Numbered from the stretch's first letter, positions 8,505 to 17,940 are shown. The stretch: DNA of 64,000 bases from Deltaproteobacteria bacterium (GCA_020444165.1 JAHLLK010000016.1:30459-94458), one strand, 5' to 3'. Numbers and translations are program-made. Notes: generated by a model not told the origin, from the letters alone.

Positions 8505-9659
8505 TTATTCGCTGGTGCGGCCCTCGATGTACATTTCATAGGGCCAGGGGGTCACGCCGATGCGGGCCTTGCGCCAGTCCACGAAGTCCTTTTCCCAGGC
8601 TTCCTGGCTGTCCATGATCTTCTTGACGTCGGGATACTTGGCCTTCAGGGACTCGATGTAATCGTGGGTCTTCTTGCGGAAGCTGACGAGGGTGTCCTTG
8701 TCCATCTCCACGATCTCGATCTTTTCGGCAAAGCGGCGCATGGCCTCGGAGTTCAGGTTGTTGATCCAGTTGTAGCTCCAGGCCTGGGTCTCGGCCGCGG
8801 CCAGGGCCACGATCCACTTGAGGTCGTCGGGCAGCTTTTTCCAGGCGTCCTGGTTGAAGAAGATGGCGCACTGGATGCCGGGCTGGTGCACGCCGGGCTG
8901 GATGCAGTACTTGGTGATCTCGTCAAAGCCCATGGGGTAGTTCATGGCCGGGGAGCTGAACTCGGCCGCGTCGATGACGCCGCGCTCCAGGGCCAGGTAG
9001 ACCTCGCCGCCGGGCAGCGGGGTGACCGAGGCGCCGAGCTGGTTCAGGATGTCCATGTACCAGCCCACGGTGCGCACCCGCATGCCGGCGAAGTCAGCCT
9101 GCTTGGTGGCGCGCTTGTTGGAGAACAGGCCCAGCTCCTGGCCCAGCTGGCCGCAGGGCAGGGCGTGGAGATTGAACTGGCCGTAGAGGTCCTGCATCAT
9201 CTGCAGGCCGCCGCGCTCGTAGAGCCAGATGTTGTAGCCCTCGGCGTCCAGGCCGAAGGGCACCGAGCCCAGGGCCACGAAGGCCTCGTTCTTGCCCTTC
9301 CATTAGCCGCACCAGTCATGGCCCACCTCGGCGGTGCCTTGGCTCACGGCGTCAAAGGTCTCCATGGCCCCCACCAGCTCGCCGGCGGAGAAGGGCTTGA
9401 TGTCCAGGCGGCCGGCCGAGGCCAGGCGTACGCTGTCGGCGAAGTGGGTGGCGATGTCGTAGAACAACAGGCCCTTGGACCAGGGCATGACCATCTTCCA
9501 GCGGAATTTTTCGGTGGAGGGTTTGAAGTCCACCTTCTTGGCGACCTGGTGGCGGGGGTCTTCCCCGAACTTGCCGCGTTTGCTGGCGGCCAGGGCGGAG
9601 CCCAGGCCCAGGGTGAGGCAGACCGCCAAAATTATGAGCATGGTAATGGTGCGTCGCAT
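8505..9659 (-). pseudogene. dctP: TRAP substrate-binding protein DctP, interrupted by an in-frame TAA
   Basis: A complete DctP gene of 385 codons apart from one nonsense codon, TAA at 9303-9305. The start at 9659 has a strong GGGAGGAA ribosome binding site and a signal peptide (MRRTITMLIILAVCLTLGLG...). Residues 1-118 match the start of mature DctP and end HDWCG. The same frame then continues WKGKNEAFVALGSVPFGLDA and on to a normal C-terminus (MYIEGRTSE) with no other stop or frameshift. In TakP-like relatives the corresponding place is usually an aromatic residue before W-x-GK, so TAC or TAT to TAA would explain it. The GTG at 9278 has no clear ribosome binding site and would give a protein without a signal peptide. 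It may be a real loss, a strain variant or a sequencing error. The rest of the operon is intact. Confidence 0.88.
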
Positions 9660-10116
9660 TGCTTCCTCCCTTTTTTTTACGTGGGCCTTGCCGGAGGGCA
9701 AGGCGGCTGTTTATGGGGGCCGGGCCGCGTCTGCGGGGCCCCGTAAGTGCTGGCCTATGGAGCGGCGGCCCGCGGGGCGGGCGACCGTTTCCGGGGGTGC
9801 ACGCGCCGGGGTTTGAGCGGGAGGATGGGGAGACGGAGGTCCCGGGGCGACGTGGGGTCATTTGGTATTACCAATGAACCTAATTAATCTTGTGGCGTTG
9901 TGTCAAGCATATTTTTCTTGACCCCGCCCGGCAAAATTCATTAAATAATTAAGAAATCAAGCTGGAAAATGGGCCCCAAGGCCCGCGGGGTTTGATTTGG
10001 TCTTTTGGATTTAACAACTTACCAATAACCCCGCCGGTCAGCCCCCACGGCGCCGGACCCCACCCCTGGTCACGCTGTTTGACCGGTGGCCACCACCGCG
10101 GCGAAGGATTGGATAA
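9660..10116. other. Divergent intergenic region, AT-rich, dctP / glcD
   Basis: These 457 bases between two divergent operons hold no gene. The middle (about 9875-9960 and 9990-10025) is clearly richer in A and T than the flanks, as expected for promoters. Besides the operator palindrome it holds a possible minus-strand promoter (TTGACA at 9906-9901). Nothing else could be supported. Confidence 0.6.
9858..9877. promoter_or_regulatory. FadR/PdhR-like operator palindrome in the divergent promoter region
   Basis: TCATTTGGTATTACCAATGA is a near-perfect 20-bp palindrome with the TGGT-N3-ACCA core typical of sites bound by GntR regulators of the FadR/PdhR/LldR group. A regulator of this type is encoded at the end of the divergent glcDF operon (12803-13516). 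On the minus strand a TTGACA (9906-9901) lies about 17 bases before TTAGGT, so the palindrome sits just at or after the likely start point of the dctP operon, a position suited to repression. A half-site (TTACCAAT) occurs near 10018-10025. Confidence 0.7.
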
Positions 10117-11499
10117 ATGCCCGAGACCACCCTCGTGAAAAAGTTCCAGGAGCTGTTGGGGAATGATCAGGTCCTCCACCAGCAGGCCGACCTCCTGACC
10201 TACTCCTATGACGCCGCCGTCTTGGAGCCCCAGATGCCCGCCCTGGTGGTCCGCCCCCGCCGTCCCGCGGACCTGGGCGCCGTGGTGGCCCTGTGCCACC
10301 AGGAAGGCTTGGCGCTGACCGTGCGCGGGGCCGGCACCAACCTCTCCGGCGGCACCATCCCCCACCCCGGCGGGGTGGTGGCCCTCACCGGCGGGCTTAA
10401 CCGGGTGTTGGAGATCAACGAGGCGGACCTGTTGGCCGTGGTGGAGCCGGGGGTGATCACGGCGGGGTTCGTGGCCCAGGTGGCCGCCCGGGGCCTGTTC
10501 TACCCCCCGGACCCGGGCAGCCAGGCCGTGTCCACCCTGGGCGGCAACGTGGCCGAGAACTCCGGCGGACTCCGGGGCCTCAAGTACGGGGTCACCCGGG
10601 ACTACGTGCTGGGCCTTTCCTTCTATGACGTGGAGGGCAACCTGGTGAAGACCGGGGCCCGCACCGTGAAATGCGTGTCCGGCTACAACTTGGCCGGGCT
10701 CCTGGTGGGCTCCGAGGGCACCCTGGGGGTGATCTCCCAGATCACCCTGAAGCTCGTCCCGCCCCCGGCGGCCAGCCAGGCCATGGTGGCGGTGTTCGAC
10801 AGCGTGGCCGCCGCCTCGGAGACCGTGGCCGCCATCATCGCGGCCCGCATCGTGCCGGCCACCCTGGAGTTCATGGACAACTTCACCATCCGCGCCGTGG
10901 AGGACCACGCCCACGCCGGCCTGCCCGTGGAAGCCGCGGCCCTGCTCTTGATCGAGGTGGACGGCCACCCGGCCCAGGTGGCGGACGAGGCGGCCCAGGT
11001 GGCCGAGATCTGCCGCCGCCTCGGCGCGGGGCGGGTGGAGGTGGCCACCGACGCGGCCCACAAGGCGCGCATCTGGGAGGCCCGACGCATCGCGCTGTCG
11101 GCCCTGGCCAAGCTGAAGCCCACCACGGTGCTGGAGGACGCCACCGTGCCCCGGAGCAAGATCCCGGCCATGATGACGGCCCTGGGCGACATCGCCCGCC
11201 GCCACCGCGTCACCATCGGCACCTTTGGCCACGCCGGCGACGGCAACCTGCACCCCACCATCCTCACCGACCGGCGCGACCGGGCCGAATGGGCCCGGGT
11301 GGAGCAGGCGGTGGACGACATCTTTGCCGTGGCCCTGGACCTGGGCGGCACCCTCTCCGGCGAGCACGGCATCGGCCTGGCCAAGTCGCGCTTCCTGGAA
11401 AAGGAGACCACCCGGGGCACCATCCTCTGGTCCCGCCGCTTGAAGGCGGCCCTGGACCCCAAGGGCATCTTGAACCCCGGCAAAGTCATCGGAGGTTGA
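10117..11499 (+). CDS. glcD: FAD-linked 2-hydroxyacid dehydrogenase (GlcD / D-lactate dehydrogenase type)
   Basis: A 460-residue flavoprotein of the GlcD/D-lactate dehydrogenase family at full length. An FAD-binding type-4 domain occupies about residues 40-215, with VRGAGTNLSGG and ENSGGLRGLKYGVT. The FAD-oxidase C-terminal domain carries HAGDGNLHP near 371 and SGEHGIG near 413, the substrate and metal-binding histidine motifs. It ends ILNPGKV like other members. It oxidises a 2-hydroxyacid (glycolate or D-lactate) and passes electrons to the GlcF-like protein that follows after two bases. Together with the divergent lut genes the locus could handle both isomers of lactate. Which acid is preferred cannot be read from sequence. 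Confidence 0.95.
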   Translation: MPETTLVKKFQELLGNDQVLHQQADLLTYSYDAAVLEPQMPALVVRPRRPADLGAVVALCHQEGLALTVRGAGTNLSGGTIPHPGGVVALTGGLNRVLEINEADLLAVVEPGVITAGFVAQVAARGLFYPPDPGSQAVSTLGGNVAENSGGLRGLKYGVTRDYVLGLSFYDVEGNLVKTGARTVKCVSGYNLAGLLVGSEGTLGVISQITLKLVPPPAASQAMVAVFDSVAAASETVAAIIAARIVPATLEFMDNFTIRAVEDHAHAGLPVEAAALLLIEVDGHPAQVADEAAQVAEICRRLGAGRVEVATDAAHKARIWEARRIALSALAKLKPTTVLEDATVPRSKIPAMMTALGDIARRHRVTIGTFGHAGDGNLHPTILTDRRDRAEWARVEQAVDDIFAVALDLGGTLSGEHGIGLAKSRFLEKETTRGTILWSRRLKAALDPKGILNPGKVIGG

Positions 11500-11501
11500 G
11501 T

Positions 11502-12800
11502 ATGTCCCGGGTCGCGGTTTTGGCCCGTATGATGAAGGAGCTGGAGGACCAGTTCGTCACCTGCATGCGCTGCGGCCTGTGCCAGTCGGTGTGCCCCTTG
11601 TACGCCGAGACCGGCCGCGAGGCCGACGTGGCCCGCGGCAAGCTGGCCCTGCTGGACGGCCTGGCTGGCTCGCTTCTGGAGAACCCGGCCGAGGCCCGGG
11701 AGCGGCTGGAGCGCTGCCTGTTGTGCGGCTCCTGCCAGGCCAACTGCCCCAGCGGGGTGCCGGTGCTGGACATCTTCCTGAAGGCCCGGGCCATCCTGGC
11801 CGGCTATCTGGGCCTCTCCCCGGCCAAGCGCCTGGTGTTCCGCCGGCTGTTGGCCCATCCCGGGCTCTTCGACCAGGTGCTGGCCTGGGGCTCCAAGCTC
11901 CAGGGCGCCCTGGCCAAGCCGGTGAGCGAGACCCTGGGGACATCCTGCGCCCGGGTGGCCGGCCCCCTGGGGGAGCGGCATTTCCGCCGCCTGGCCCCCC
12001 TGCCCTTGCACACCCTGGTGCCCAGCCGGCACACCACCCCCGGCCCGGACCGGCCCCGGGTGGCCTTTTTCGTGGGCTGCCTGGTGGACAAGATCTTCCC
12101 CGCGGTGGGCCAAGCCGCCCTCAAGGTGCTGGCCCACCACGGCGTGGGGGTGTCGCTGCCGGCCGGCCAGGCCTGCTGCGGCATCCCGGCCCTGGCCAGC
12201 GGCGACCGCCCCGCCTTCACCAGCCTGTTGGCCCACAACCTGGCCCGCTTCGACCCGGCCGGCTTTGATTACCTGGTCACTGCCTGCGCCACCTGCACCT
12301 CCACCATCAAGAAAGTCTGGCCGCTTCTCACCCAGGATCTCTCCCCCGCCGAGCGGACCCGGGTGGCGGAAATCAGCCGCAAGACTCTTGACATCGGCCA
12401 GTTTCTCGGGGATATGCAACTTGTGCGCGCATTGGCGCCCCAGCCAGGGCAATCGTCGCGGGAGGTCACCTATCACGACCCCTGCCACCTGAAAAAAGCC
12501 CTGGGCGTGTTCCGGGAGCCCCGGGAATTGATCCGGGCCAACCCGGCATATAACTTGCGGGAAATGGCCGAGGCCGACTGGTGCTGTGGCATGGGGGGCA
12601 GCTTCAACTTGGCGCACTATGAGCTTTCCCGCTCCATCGGCCGGCGCAAATCAGCCCAGATCCTGGCCACCGGGTGCTCCACGGTGGCCACCGGCTGCCC
12701 GGCCTGCATGCTGCAAATCAGCGATGTCCTTTCCCAAGAGGGCCAAGCGCTGAGGGTGCGGCATTATTTGGAGCTTTACGCGGAAGGTCTGCCGGATTAG
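11502..12800 (+). CDS. glcF: Iron-sulfur heterodisulfide reductase-like subunit, GlcF type
   Basis: A 432-residue partner of GlcD. Two [4Fe-4S] motifs, CMRCGLCQSVCP near residue 21 and CLLCGSCQANCP near 72, are followed by two CCG domains (ACCGIP near 225, CATCTS near 262, CHLKKALG near 328, CCGMGGSFN near 361, CPACMLQ near 399). It receives electrons from the flavoprotein and hands them to a membrane acceptor. The ATG at 11502 has GGAGG six bases before it, lying across the glcD stop, so the two genes are translationally linked. The gntR gene starts two bases after its stop. Confidence 0.94.
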   Translation: MSRVAVLARMMKELEDQFVTCMRCGLCQSVCPLYAETGREADVARGKLALLDGLAGSLLENPAEARERLERCLLCGSCQANCPSGVPVLDIFLKARAILAGYLGLSPAKRLVFRRLLAHPGLFDQVLAWGSKLQGALAKPVSETLGTSCARVAGPLGERHFRRLAPLPLHTLVPSRHTTPGPDRPRVAFFVGCLVDKIFPAVGQAALKVLAHHGVGVSLPAGQACCGIPALASGDRPAFTSLLAHNLARFDPAGFDYLVTACATCTSTIKKVWPLLTQDLSPAERTRVAEISRKTLDIGQFLGDMQLVRALAPQPGQSSREVTYHDPCHLKKALGVFREPRELIRANPAYNLREMAEADWCCGMGGSFNLAHYELSRSIGRRKSAQILATGCSTVATGCPACMLQISDVLSQEGQALRVRHYLELYAEGLPD

Positions 12801-12802
12801 GG

Positions 12803-13516
12803 ATGACTCTTTACAAGGCCGTAAAACCCAAGCGGATTTCGGAGCAAGTATTCGAACAGGTCCGCGACCTGATCTTCCGGGGCCAGTTGAAGGCCGGCGA
12901 AAGGCTCTTGCCCGAGCGGGACTTGGCCGAGGCCCTGGGGGTAAGCCGCCCCACGGTGCGCGAGGCCATCAACATGCTGGTGGTGCGCGGGCTGGTGGAA
13001 CAGCACCAGGGCCAGGGCACCTTTATCTGCTCCCCCGAGCCGGGCCAGGCCCACAACCCCCTGAAAAACGTGATCGACGGGCACGACGCCTCCCTCTTGG
13101 AGCTGTTGGAGGTGCGGCTGGGCCTGGAGTGCAACGCCGCGGTGCTGGCCGCCCGCCGGGCCACCACCGAGGACATCAACCTCATGCTGAAGGCCTTCGA
13201 GCAGATGAAGGTCCAAATCGAGAGCGGCGAGCTGGGGTTCTCCGAGGACACCCATTTCCACATGTGCGTGGCCTACGCCAGCAAGAACCCCGTGCAGATC
13301 CACATCATGAAGAACCTTTACGACCTGCTGCACTTCGGCATCAAGGAGAACCTGGCCCACCTCTATGAGGACCCGGCCAACATCCAGGCCGTCCTGGACC
13401 AGCACTACCGGGTGCTGCAGGCTATCGAGGCCCACGATACGCAAGCCGCCTTCGAAGCCATGCGCCTGCACATCGGCTTTGTCATCGACTTCTTCGCCCG
13501 CCAGACCCCGGCTTAG
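12803..13516 (+). CDS. GntR-family regulator, FadR/FCD subgroup
   Basis: A 237-residue repressor or activator with an N-terminal winged helix (recognition region LPERDLAEALGVSRPTVREAI, residues about 33-54) and an all-helical FCD domain (about 90-230). The FCD domain keeps the likely metal ligands in D-x3-H (DTHFH) and the late histidines (QHYRVL, LHIGF), as in LldR-like proteins that bind an organic acid. It follows glcF by two bases, so it is autoregulated with the dehydrogenase. The palindrome at 9858-9877 fits the half-sites of this subgroup and is its probable target, controlling both divergent operons. Confidence 0.92.
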   Translation: MTLYKAVKPKRISEQVFEQVRDLIFRGQLKAGERLLPERDLAEALGVSRPTVREAINMLVVRGLVEQHQGQGTFICSPEPGQAHNPLKNVIDGHDASLLELLEVRLGLECNAAVLAARRATTEDINLMLKAFEQMKVQIESGELGFSEDTHFHMCVAYASKNPVQIHIMKNLYDLLHFGIKENLAHLYEDPANIQAVLDQHYRVLQAIEAHDTQAAFEAMRLHIGFVIDFFARQTPA

Positions 13517-13560
13517 ACCAATCTTCGCCCTCCCGGGTGCGGGCCGCCCCCGACCAACCC

Positions 13561-13599
13561 AAAAACCCCGGCCGCGGATTGACCGCAGCCGGGGTTTTT
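13561..13599. terminator. Bidirectional intrinsic terminator
   Basis: A stem CCCCGGC-c-GCGG / CCGC-a-GCCGGGG with a five-base loop is flanked by five A on the left and five T plus C on the right. It can end transcription of the glcD-glcF-gntR operon from the left and of gatB-mtnA-ilvE from the right. Both neighbouring genes point toward it. Confidence 0.9.
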
Positions 13600-13653
13600 C
13601 ATTTCATTCAGCCAACCGGGCGGGTATTACCCCCTGCCCGGCCCGGGTCCGCC

Positions 13654-14727
13654 TCAGCAGACCTTCACCACCCAGCCAAAGGGATCGGGCTTGGCGCCCA
13701 GCTGGATGCCGGTGATCTCGTCGTAGAGCTTGTGGGCCAAGGGGCCGGTGCCCCCGTCGGCCACCTGGTAGTCGGTGCCCCGGTAGTGGATCAGGCCCAC
13801 CGGGCTCACCACGGCGGCGGTGCCGGTGCCGAACGCCTCTTGCAGCTTGCCGCTCTTCTGGGCCTCCAGCACCTCGTCGATGGTAAGTTTCCTCTCCGAG
13901 ACCTTCAAGCCCCAGTGCCGGCACAGGGTCAGCACCGAGTCGCGGGTGATGCCCGGCAGGATCGAACCGGTGAGGGGGCTCGTGATCACCTCGTCGTCGA
14001 TCTTGAAGAACATGTTCATGGTGCCCACTTCCTCGATGCTCTTGCGGTCGCAGGCATCCAGCCACAAGACCTGGGTGAAGCCCTTGGCGTGGGCCTCCTC
14101 GGCGGCCAACAGGCTGCAGGCATAGTTGCCCATGGTCTTGGCTTCGCCGGTGCCGCCGATCGCGGCCCGCACGTATTTTTCCTCCACGTAGATCTTCACC
14201 GGGTTGAAGCCCTCGGGGTAATAGGCGCCCACCGGGCCCATGATCACGTAGAACAGGTATTTGGAGCTGACCTTCACCCCCAGGCAAGCCTCGGTGGCGA
14301 TGACCGTGGGCCGGATGTAGAGGCTGGTCCCGGCGCTGGCCGGCACCCAGTCCCGCTCCACCCGCACCAGCTCCATCATGGCCTGCACGCAGAAGTCCAC
14401 GGGCAACTCCGGGATGCAGACCCGGGCGTTGGAGCGGTTCATCCGGAGCATGTTGTCCCGGGGACGGAACATGTAGATGCAGCCGTCCGGGGCCAGATAG
14501 GCCTTCAGGCCCTCGAAAACCTCCTGGCCATAGTGGAAGATCAGGGCGGCCGGGTCCAACACGATGGGCTGGTAGCAGGCGATGCGCGGGCTGTGCCAAC
14601 CCTGGCCCGCGTCGTAGTCCATCATGAACATGTGATCAGTGAACAAGCGCCCGAAACCCAGGGCCGATTCGTCGGCGGGTTTCATCTTGCACTCGGTGGA
14701 GGGCAGCAGATCCAGTTTGATATCCAT
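13654..14727 (-). CDS. ilvE: Branched-chain amino acid aminotransferase
   Basis: A 357-residue PLP enzyme of fold type IV, of the longer BCAT group that also includes eukaryotic enzymes. It interconverts Leu, Ile and Val with their 2-oxoacids. The Schiff-base lysine lies in GGTGEAKTMGNYA (Lys197). Other family segments are VFEGLKAYLAPDG near 70, YIRPTVIAT near 137 and EEVGTMNMFF. The ATG at 14727 is preceded by GGGAGA within the end of mtnA, one base after the mtnA stop, so it is the third gene of gatB-mtnA-ilvE. Such aminotransferases can also make methionine from KMTB, which would fit the link to mtnA; this is inference. Confidence 0.95.
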   Translation of the reverse strand: MDIKLDLLPSTECKMKPADESALGFGRLFTDHMFMMDYDAGQGWHSPRIACYQPIVLDPAALIFHYGQEVFEGLKAYLAPDGCIYMFRPRDNMLRMNRSNARVCIPELPVDFCVQAMMELVRVERDWVPASAGTSLYIRPTVIATEACLGVKVSSKYLFYVIMGPVGAYYPEGFNPVKIYVEEKYVRAAIGGTGEAKTMGNYACSLLAAEEAHAKGFTQVLWLDACDRKSIEEVGTMNMFFKIDDEVITSPLTGSILPGITRDSVLTLCRHWGLKVSERKLTIDEVLEAQKSGKLQEAFGTGTAAVVSPVGLIHYRGTDYQVADGGTGPLAHKLYDEITGIQLGAKPDPFGWVVKVC

Positions 14728-14728
14728 T

Positions 14729-15787
14729 TCAATCTCCCAGGGTCGGCCCGGCCAGCTTGGCCCGGGCCAGGGACTCACCATACGGCGGCGACAGCACACC
14801 GGCCTCGGTGATTATAGCCGTAATCAGATCATGCGTGGTTATGTCGAATGCATAATTAATTGCCCCCGCGCCGGGGGCTACGATCCGCCGTCCGGCCAGG
14901 TGAGTCACCTCCTCGGGGTCACGCTGTTCCAAGGGAATATCCTCGCCCGAAGCCGCAGCCTGGTCCACGGTGGACAGGGGCGCGGCCACGTAAAAAGGCA
15001 CGCCGTGGCGGGCGCACATCACCGCCAGGTTGTAGGTCCCCACCTTGTTGGCCGTGTCGCCGTTCATGGCGATGCGGTCGGCCCCCACGATGGCCAGGTC
15101 CGCCAGGCCGCGGGAGAGGATCACCCCGCTGGCCCCGTCCGGGCAGACCTGCACCGGGATGCCGGCGGCCACGCACTCCCAGGCGGTGAGCCTGGCCCCC
15201 TGCAACAGGGGCCGGGTCTCGTCGGCGATGACCGAGACCTCCTTGCCGGCTTCCCGGGCGGAGTGCAAGATGCCGAGCGCCGTGCCGTGGCCGCCGGTGG
15301 CGATGGCCCCGGTGTGGCAGTGGGTGATGACCCGGGCGCCGTCCGGCACCAGGACCGCCCCGTGCCGGCCCAAGGCCCGGTTCACGGCCACGTCCTCGGC
15401 CAGCATGATCTCGCTCTCCCGGCGGAGCATGGCCAGAAGCGTGTCCACGTGGTCCGGGCCTGCCGCGGCCAGGGCCAGGAGGCGGTCCAGGGCCCAGGAA
15501 AGGTTCACCGCCGTGGGCCGGGCCGCCCGCAGGATCTCCGCCTTGGCGGCCAGGCGCTCCCGGAAGAGCCCCGCGTGCTTCACCCGGATGGTCCGGGCCC
15601 CCAACACCAGCCCCATGGCCGCGGCGATGCCGATGGCCGGGGCGCCCCGCACGGCGAGCGTGCAGATGGCCCGCCCCACCTGGTCCAGCCGGCGGCAGGT
15701 CAGGTAGGTCTCTGCCCAGGGCAGGCGGCGCTGATCCAGGATCATCACCACCTCGTCCTGCCAGTATAGGGGGCGGGGCGTGGCCAC
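14729..15787 (-). CDS. mtnA: Methylthioribose-1-phosphate isomerase
   Basis: A 352-residue eIF2B-like sugar phosphate isomerase of normal length. It converts 5-methylthioribose-1-phosphate to the ribulose form in methionine salvage. It has VRGAPAIG near 46, the catalytic cysteine in THCHTGAIATGG (Cys157), DETRPLLQGARLTAWE near 199 and the catalytic Asp in VGADRIAMNGDTANKVGT (Asp237). Translation probably starts at the GTG at 15787, because GGGAGA lies at the right distance in the end of gatB. The next ATG in frame would remove conserved sequence. No other mtn gene is nearby; alternative substrates such as 5-deoxyribose-1-phosphate cannot be excluded. Confidence 0.95.
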   Translation of the reverse strand: MATPRPLYWQDEVVMILDQRRLPWAETYLTCRRLDQVGRAICTLAVRGAPAIGIAAAMGLVLGARTIRVKHAGLFRERLAAKAEILRAARPTAVNLSWALDRLLALAAAGPDHVDTLLAMLRRESEIMLAEDVAVNRALGRHGAVLVPDGARVITHCHTGAIATGGHGTALGILHSAREAGKEVSVIADETRPLLQGARLTAWECVAAGIPVQVCPDGASGVILSRGLADLAIVGADRIAMNGDTANKVGTYNLAVMCARHGVPFYVAAPLSTVDQAAASGEDIPLEQRDPEEVTHLAGRRIVAPGAGAINYAFDITTHDLITAIITEAGVLSPPYGESLARAKLAGPTLGD

Positions 15788-15790
15788 GGG

Positions 15791-17221
15791 TCATTCTCCC
15801 AAAAGCTTCACCACCAGCTGGTTGACCATTTGCGGGTTGGCCTGGCCTTTGGTGGCTTTCATCATCTGGCCCACGAAGAAGCCCATGAGCTTCTTCTTGC
15901 CGGCCTGATAATCCGCCACCTCCTTGGGGTTGGCGGCAATAATGGCCGCGAGCCGGGCCTCCAGCTCGCCGGTGTCCGACACCTGCTTCAGGCCCTGGGC
16001 CTCCACGATCTCCCGGGCGGACTTTTCGCCCGCCAACACCTCGGGGAAGATGTCCTTGGCCGTGCGGCCGCTGATGACCCCCTCCTCCACCAGGCCGATC
16101 AGCTCGGCCAGGCCCCGGGGGTTGAGCGGGCTCGCCGTGATCTCCCGGCCCTCGGCGTTCAGGGCGCCCAACAGCTCGCTGGTCACCCAGGAGCAGGCCG
16201 CCTTGGCCGGAGCCCCGGCCGCTACCACGGCTTCGTAATAGGCGGCCAGGGGCCGGGAGGCCGTGAGCACCCCGGCGTCGTAATCGGCCAGGCCGTAGTC
16301 CCGGGCGAAGCGTTCGCGCTTGGCCTCGGGCAACTCGGGCAGCGCGTCCCGCAGCTCACCAATCCAGGCCGGTTCCAAAAGCAGGGGTTGGAGATCCGGG
16401 TCCGGGAAGTAGCGGTAATCGTGGGCGTACTCCTTGCCCCGCATGGACACGGTCTTGCCAGCCACCGCGTCCCACAACCGGGTCTCCTGCACGATGGCGC
16501 CGCCCTCTTCCAGCACGGCGCGCTGGCGGCGCACCTCATACTCCAGGGCCCGGGCCACGTTGCGGAAGGAGTTCATGTTCTTGAGCTCGGTCTTGACCCC
16601 CAGCTCGGCCTGGCCCAGGGGCCGCAGGCTGATGTTGGCGTCACAGCGGAACGAGCCCTCCTCCATGTTGCCGTCGCAAACTTCCAAATACACCACGATG
16701 TCCCGGAGCGCCTTCAGATAGGCGGCGGCCTCGGCCGCGGTGCGCATGTCCGGCTCGGACACGATCTCCATCAAGGGCACCCCGGTGCGGTTGAAGTCCA
16801 CGTAGGACACCGGCCGGTCCGGATCGTGCACCAATTTCCCCGCGTCCTCCTCCATGTGGATGCGGGTGATACCGATGCGCTTGACCTCCCCCTCCACCTC
16901 GATGTCCAGGTGGCCGCCCTCGCAGATGGGCAGCTCGTACTGGCTGATCTGGTAGTTCTTGGGCAGGTCGGGGTAGAAGTAGTGCTTGCGGGCCCAGACC
17001 GAATGCTCCCGCACCTGGCAGTGGGTGGCCAGGCCGGTCTTCATCGCGAACTCCACCACCTTTTGGTTCAGCACCGGCAACACCCCGGGCATGCCCAGGC
17101 ACACCGGGCAGACGTTGGTGTTGGGCGGCATTCCGAAGGTGGTGGGGCAGCCACAGAATATCTTAGTTTCGGTGAGGAGCTGGGCGTGGACCTCCAGCCC
17201 GATAACCGTTTCAAACTGCAT
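15791..17221 (-). CDS. gatB: Aspartyl/glutamyl-tRNA amidotransferase subunit B
   Basis: A 476-residue GatB at full length, the subunit that activates Glu-tRNA(Gln) or Asp-tRNA(Asn) for transamidation with GatA and GatC. It begins [15 protein letters not shown] and has [20 protein letters not shown] near 28 (zinc-binding cysteines), then [17 protein letters not shown]. The YqeY-like tail domain ends in [11 protein letters not shown] and LVVKLLGE. The ATG at 17221 matches the family start; a GTG nine bases upstream is possible, but neither has a strong ribosome binding site. gatA and gatC are not in the window. Confidence 0.97.
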   Translation of the reverse strand: MQFETVIGLEVHAQLLTETKIFCGCPTTFGMPPNTNVCPVCLGMPGVLPVLNQKVVEFAMKTGLATHCQVREHSVWARKHYFYPDLPKNYQISQYELPICEGGHLDIEVEGEVKRIGITRIHMEEDAGKLVHDPDRPVSYVDFNRTGVPLMEIVSEPDMRTAAEAAAYLKALRDIVVYLEVCDGNMEEGSFRCDANISLRPLGQAELGVKTELKNMNSFRNVARALEYEVRRQRAVLEEGGAIVQETRLWDAVAGKTVSMRGKEYAHDYRYFPDPDLQPLLLEPAWIGELRDALPELPEAKRERFARDYGLADYDAGVLTASRPLAAYYEAVVAAGAPAKAACSWVTSELLGALNAEGREITASPLNPRGLAELIGLVEEGVISGRTAKDIFPEVLAGEKSAREIVEAQGLKQVSDTGELEARLAAIIAANPKEVADYQAGKKKLMGFFVGQMMKATKGQANPQMVNQLVVKLLGE

Positions 17222-17494
17222 GGTTAACACCCATTTGCTCAGCAGGACTAGGGAGAATAGTCAATCTACCCCGGGCTCTTGGCAAAGTCAAGCCGCCGGG
17301 AAAGGTGGCCGGCCCGCGGGCGGCGCGGCCGGGGGATAGGGCGGTGGAGGAAGAATTTGCGAAGTCCTTCCGTGCTCGATCCCGTCTCCTACTGGTCAAA
17401 ATGAAGGGAGCCCGGGGCGATACCTGGCCTCTATCCATCAATCTTGCCTTTTGCGTGGCCAAATGGGATACTTCGTGTCAAAGAGAGCATGATC
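17222..17494. other. Divergent spacer upstream of gatB
   Basis: About 270 bases separate gatB from the rightward pair of small genes. Base composition falls toward A and T from about 17350 on. No hairpin, RNA gene or convincing promoter could be defined. Confidence 0.4.
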
Positions 17495-17935
17495 ATGAGT
17501 ACCGTCGCCACCAGCGATCTGTGTCAAGCCGCCCAGAGGATTTCGGAAGCCTGGAGACTGCCTGCCACCTTGCAGCGCCTCGTCAGGCTTCTGAGCGCCA
17601 GTCTGTTGGCCACACCAGCCCTATTATTTCTGGTGTACCTGATGTGCCGTCGCTCCAAACAAAGCCGGGCGTTGTTTCGGAAGATATTCGCTTCCTGTGT
17701 ACAGTGTGGCTGCGACAATCCAACTTGCCTTACCACCCTTTTGCATGATGCCACACGAAATCTTGCCGCCATGCAGCGTCTGGAAGCTGGCTTTGAAGTA
17801 TTGAAGTTCTCCCGCCTCGTGTTCCCTCCCCTGCGGAGAGAGATCGCGGAATGGGAGGAACTGATAGAGGATTGCGAGGTAAGTGCAGACACGGAACTAC
17901 GGGATCTCGTCCAGCAGTTAGCTCAAGCACTCTAG
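17495..17935 (+). CDS. Small unknown protein, possible antitoxin partner
   Basis: A 146-residue protein starting MSTVATSDLCQAAQ. An alternative ATG lies six bases upstream; AAGAGAG at 17481-17487 could serve either. A hydrophobic stretch near residues 34-50 (SASLLATPALLFLVYLMC) could be one membrane helix. A compact cysteine group, C-x2-C-x-C-x4-C (CVQCGCDNPTC), follows. The C-terminus is acidic. It stops five bases before a RelE-like gene, in the position of an antitoxin, but it has no recognisable DNA-binding domain. The base composition is less GC-rich than the neighbourhood. Function not recognised. Confidence 0.6.
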   Translation: MSTVATSDLCQAAQRISEAWRLPATLQRLVRLLSASLLATPALLFLVYLMCRRSKQSRALFRKIFASCVQCGCDNPTCLTTLLHDATRNLAAMQRLEAGFEVLKFSRLVFPPLRREIAEWEELIEDCEVSADTELRDLVQQLAQAL

Positions 17936-17940
17936 CTAGC

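Noticed and set aside
9303..9305. Recoding (selenocysteine or pyrrolysine) at the dctP stop
   Set aside because: The codon is TAA; selenocysteine uses TGA and pyrrolysine TAG.
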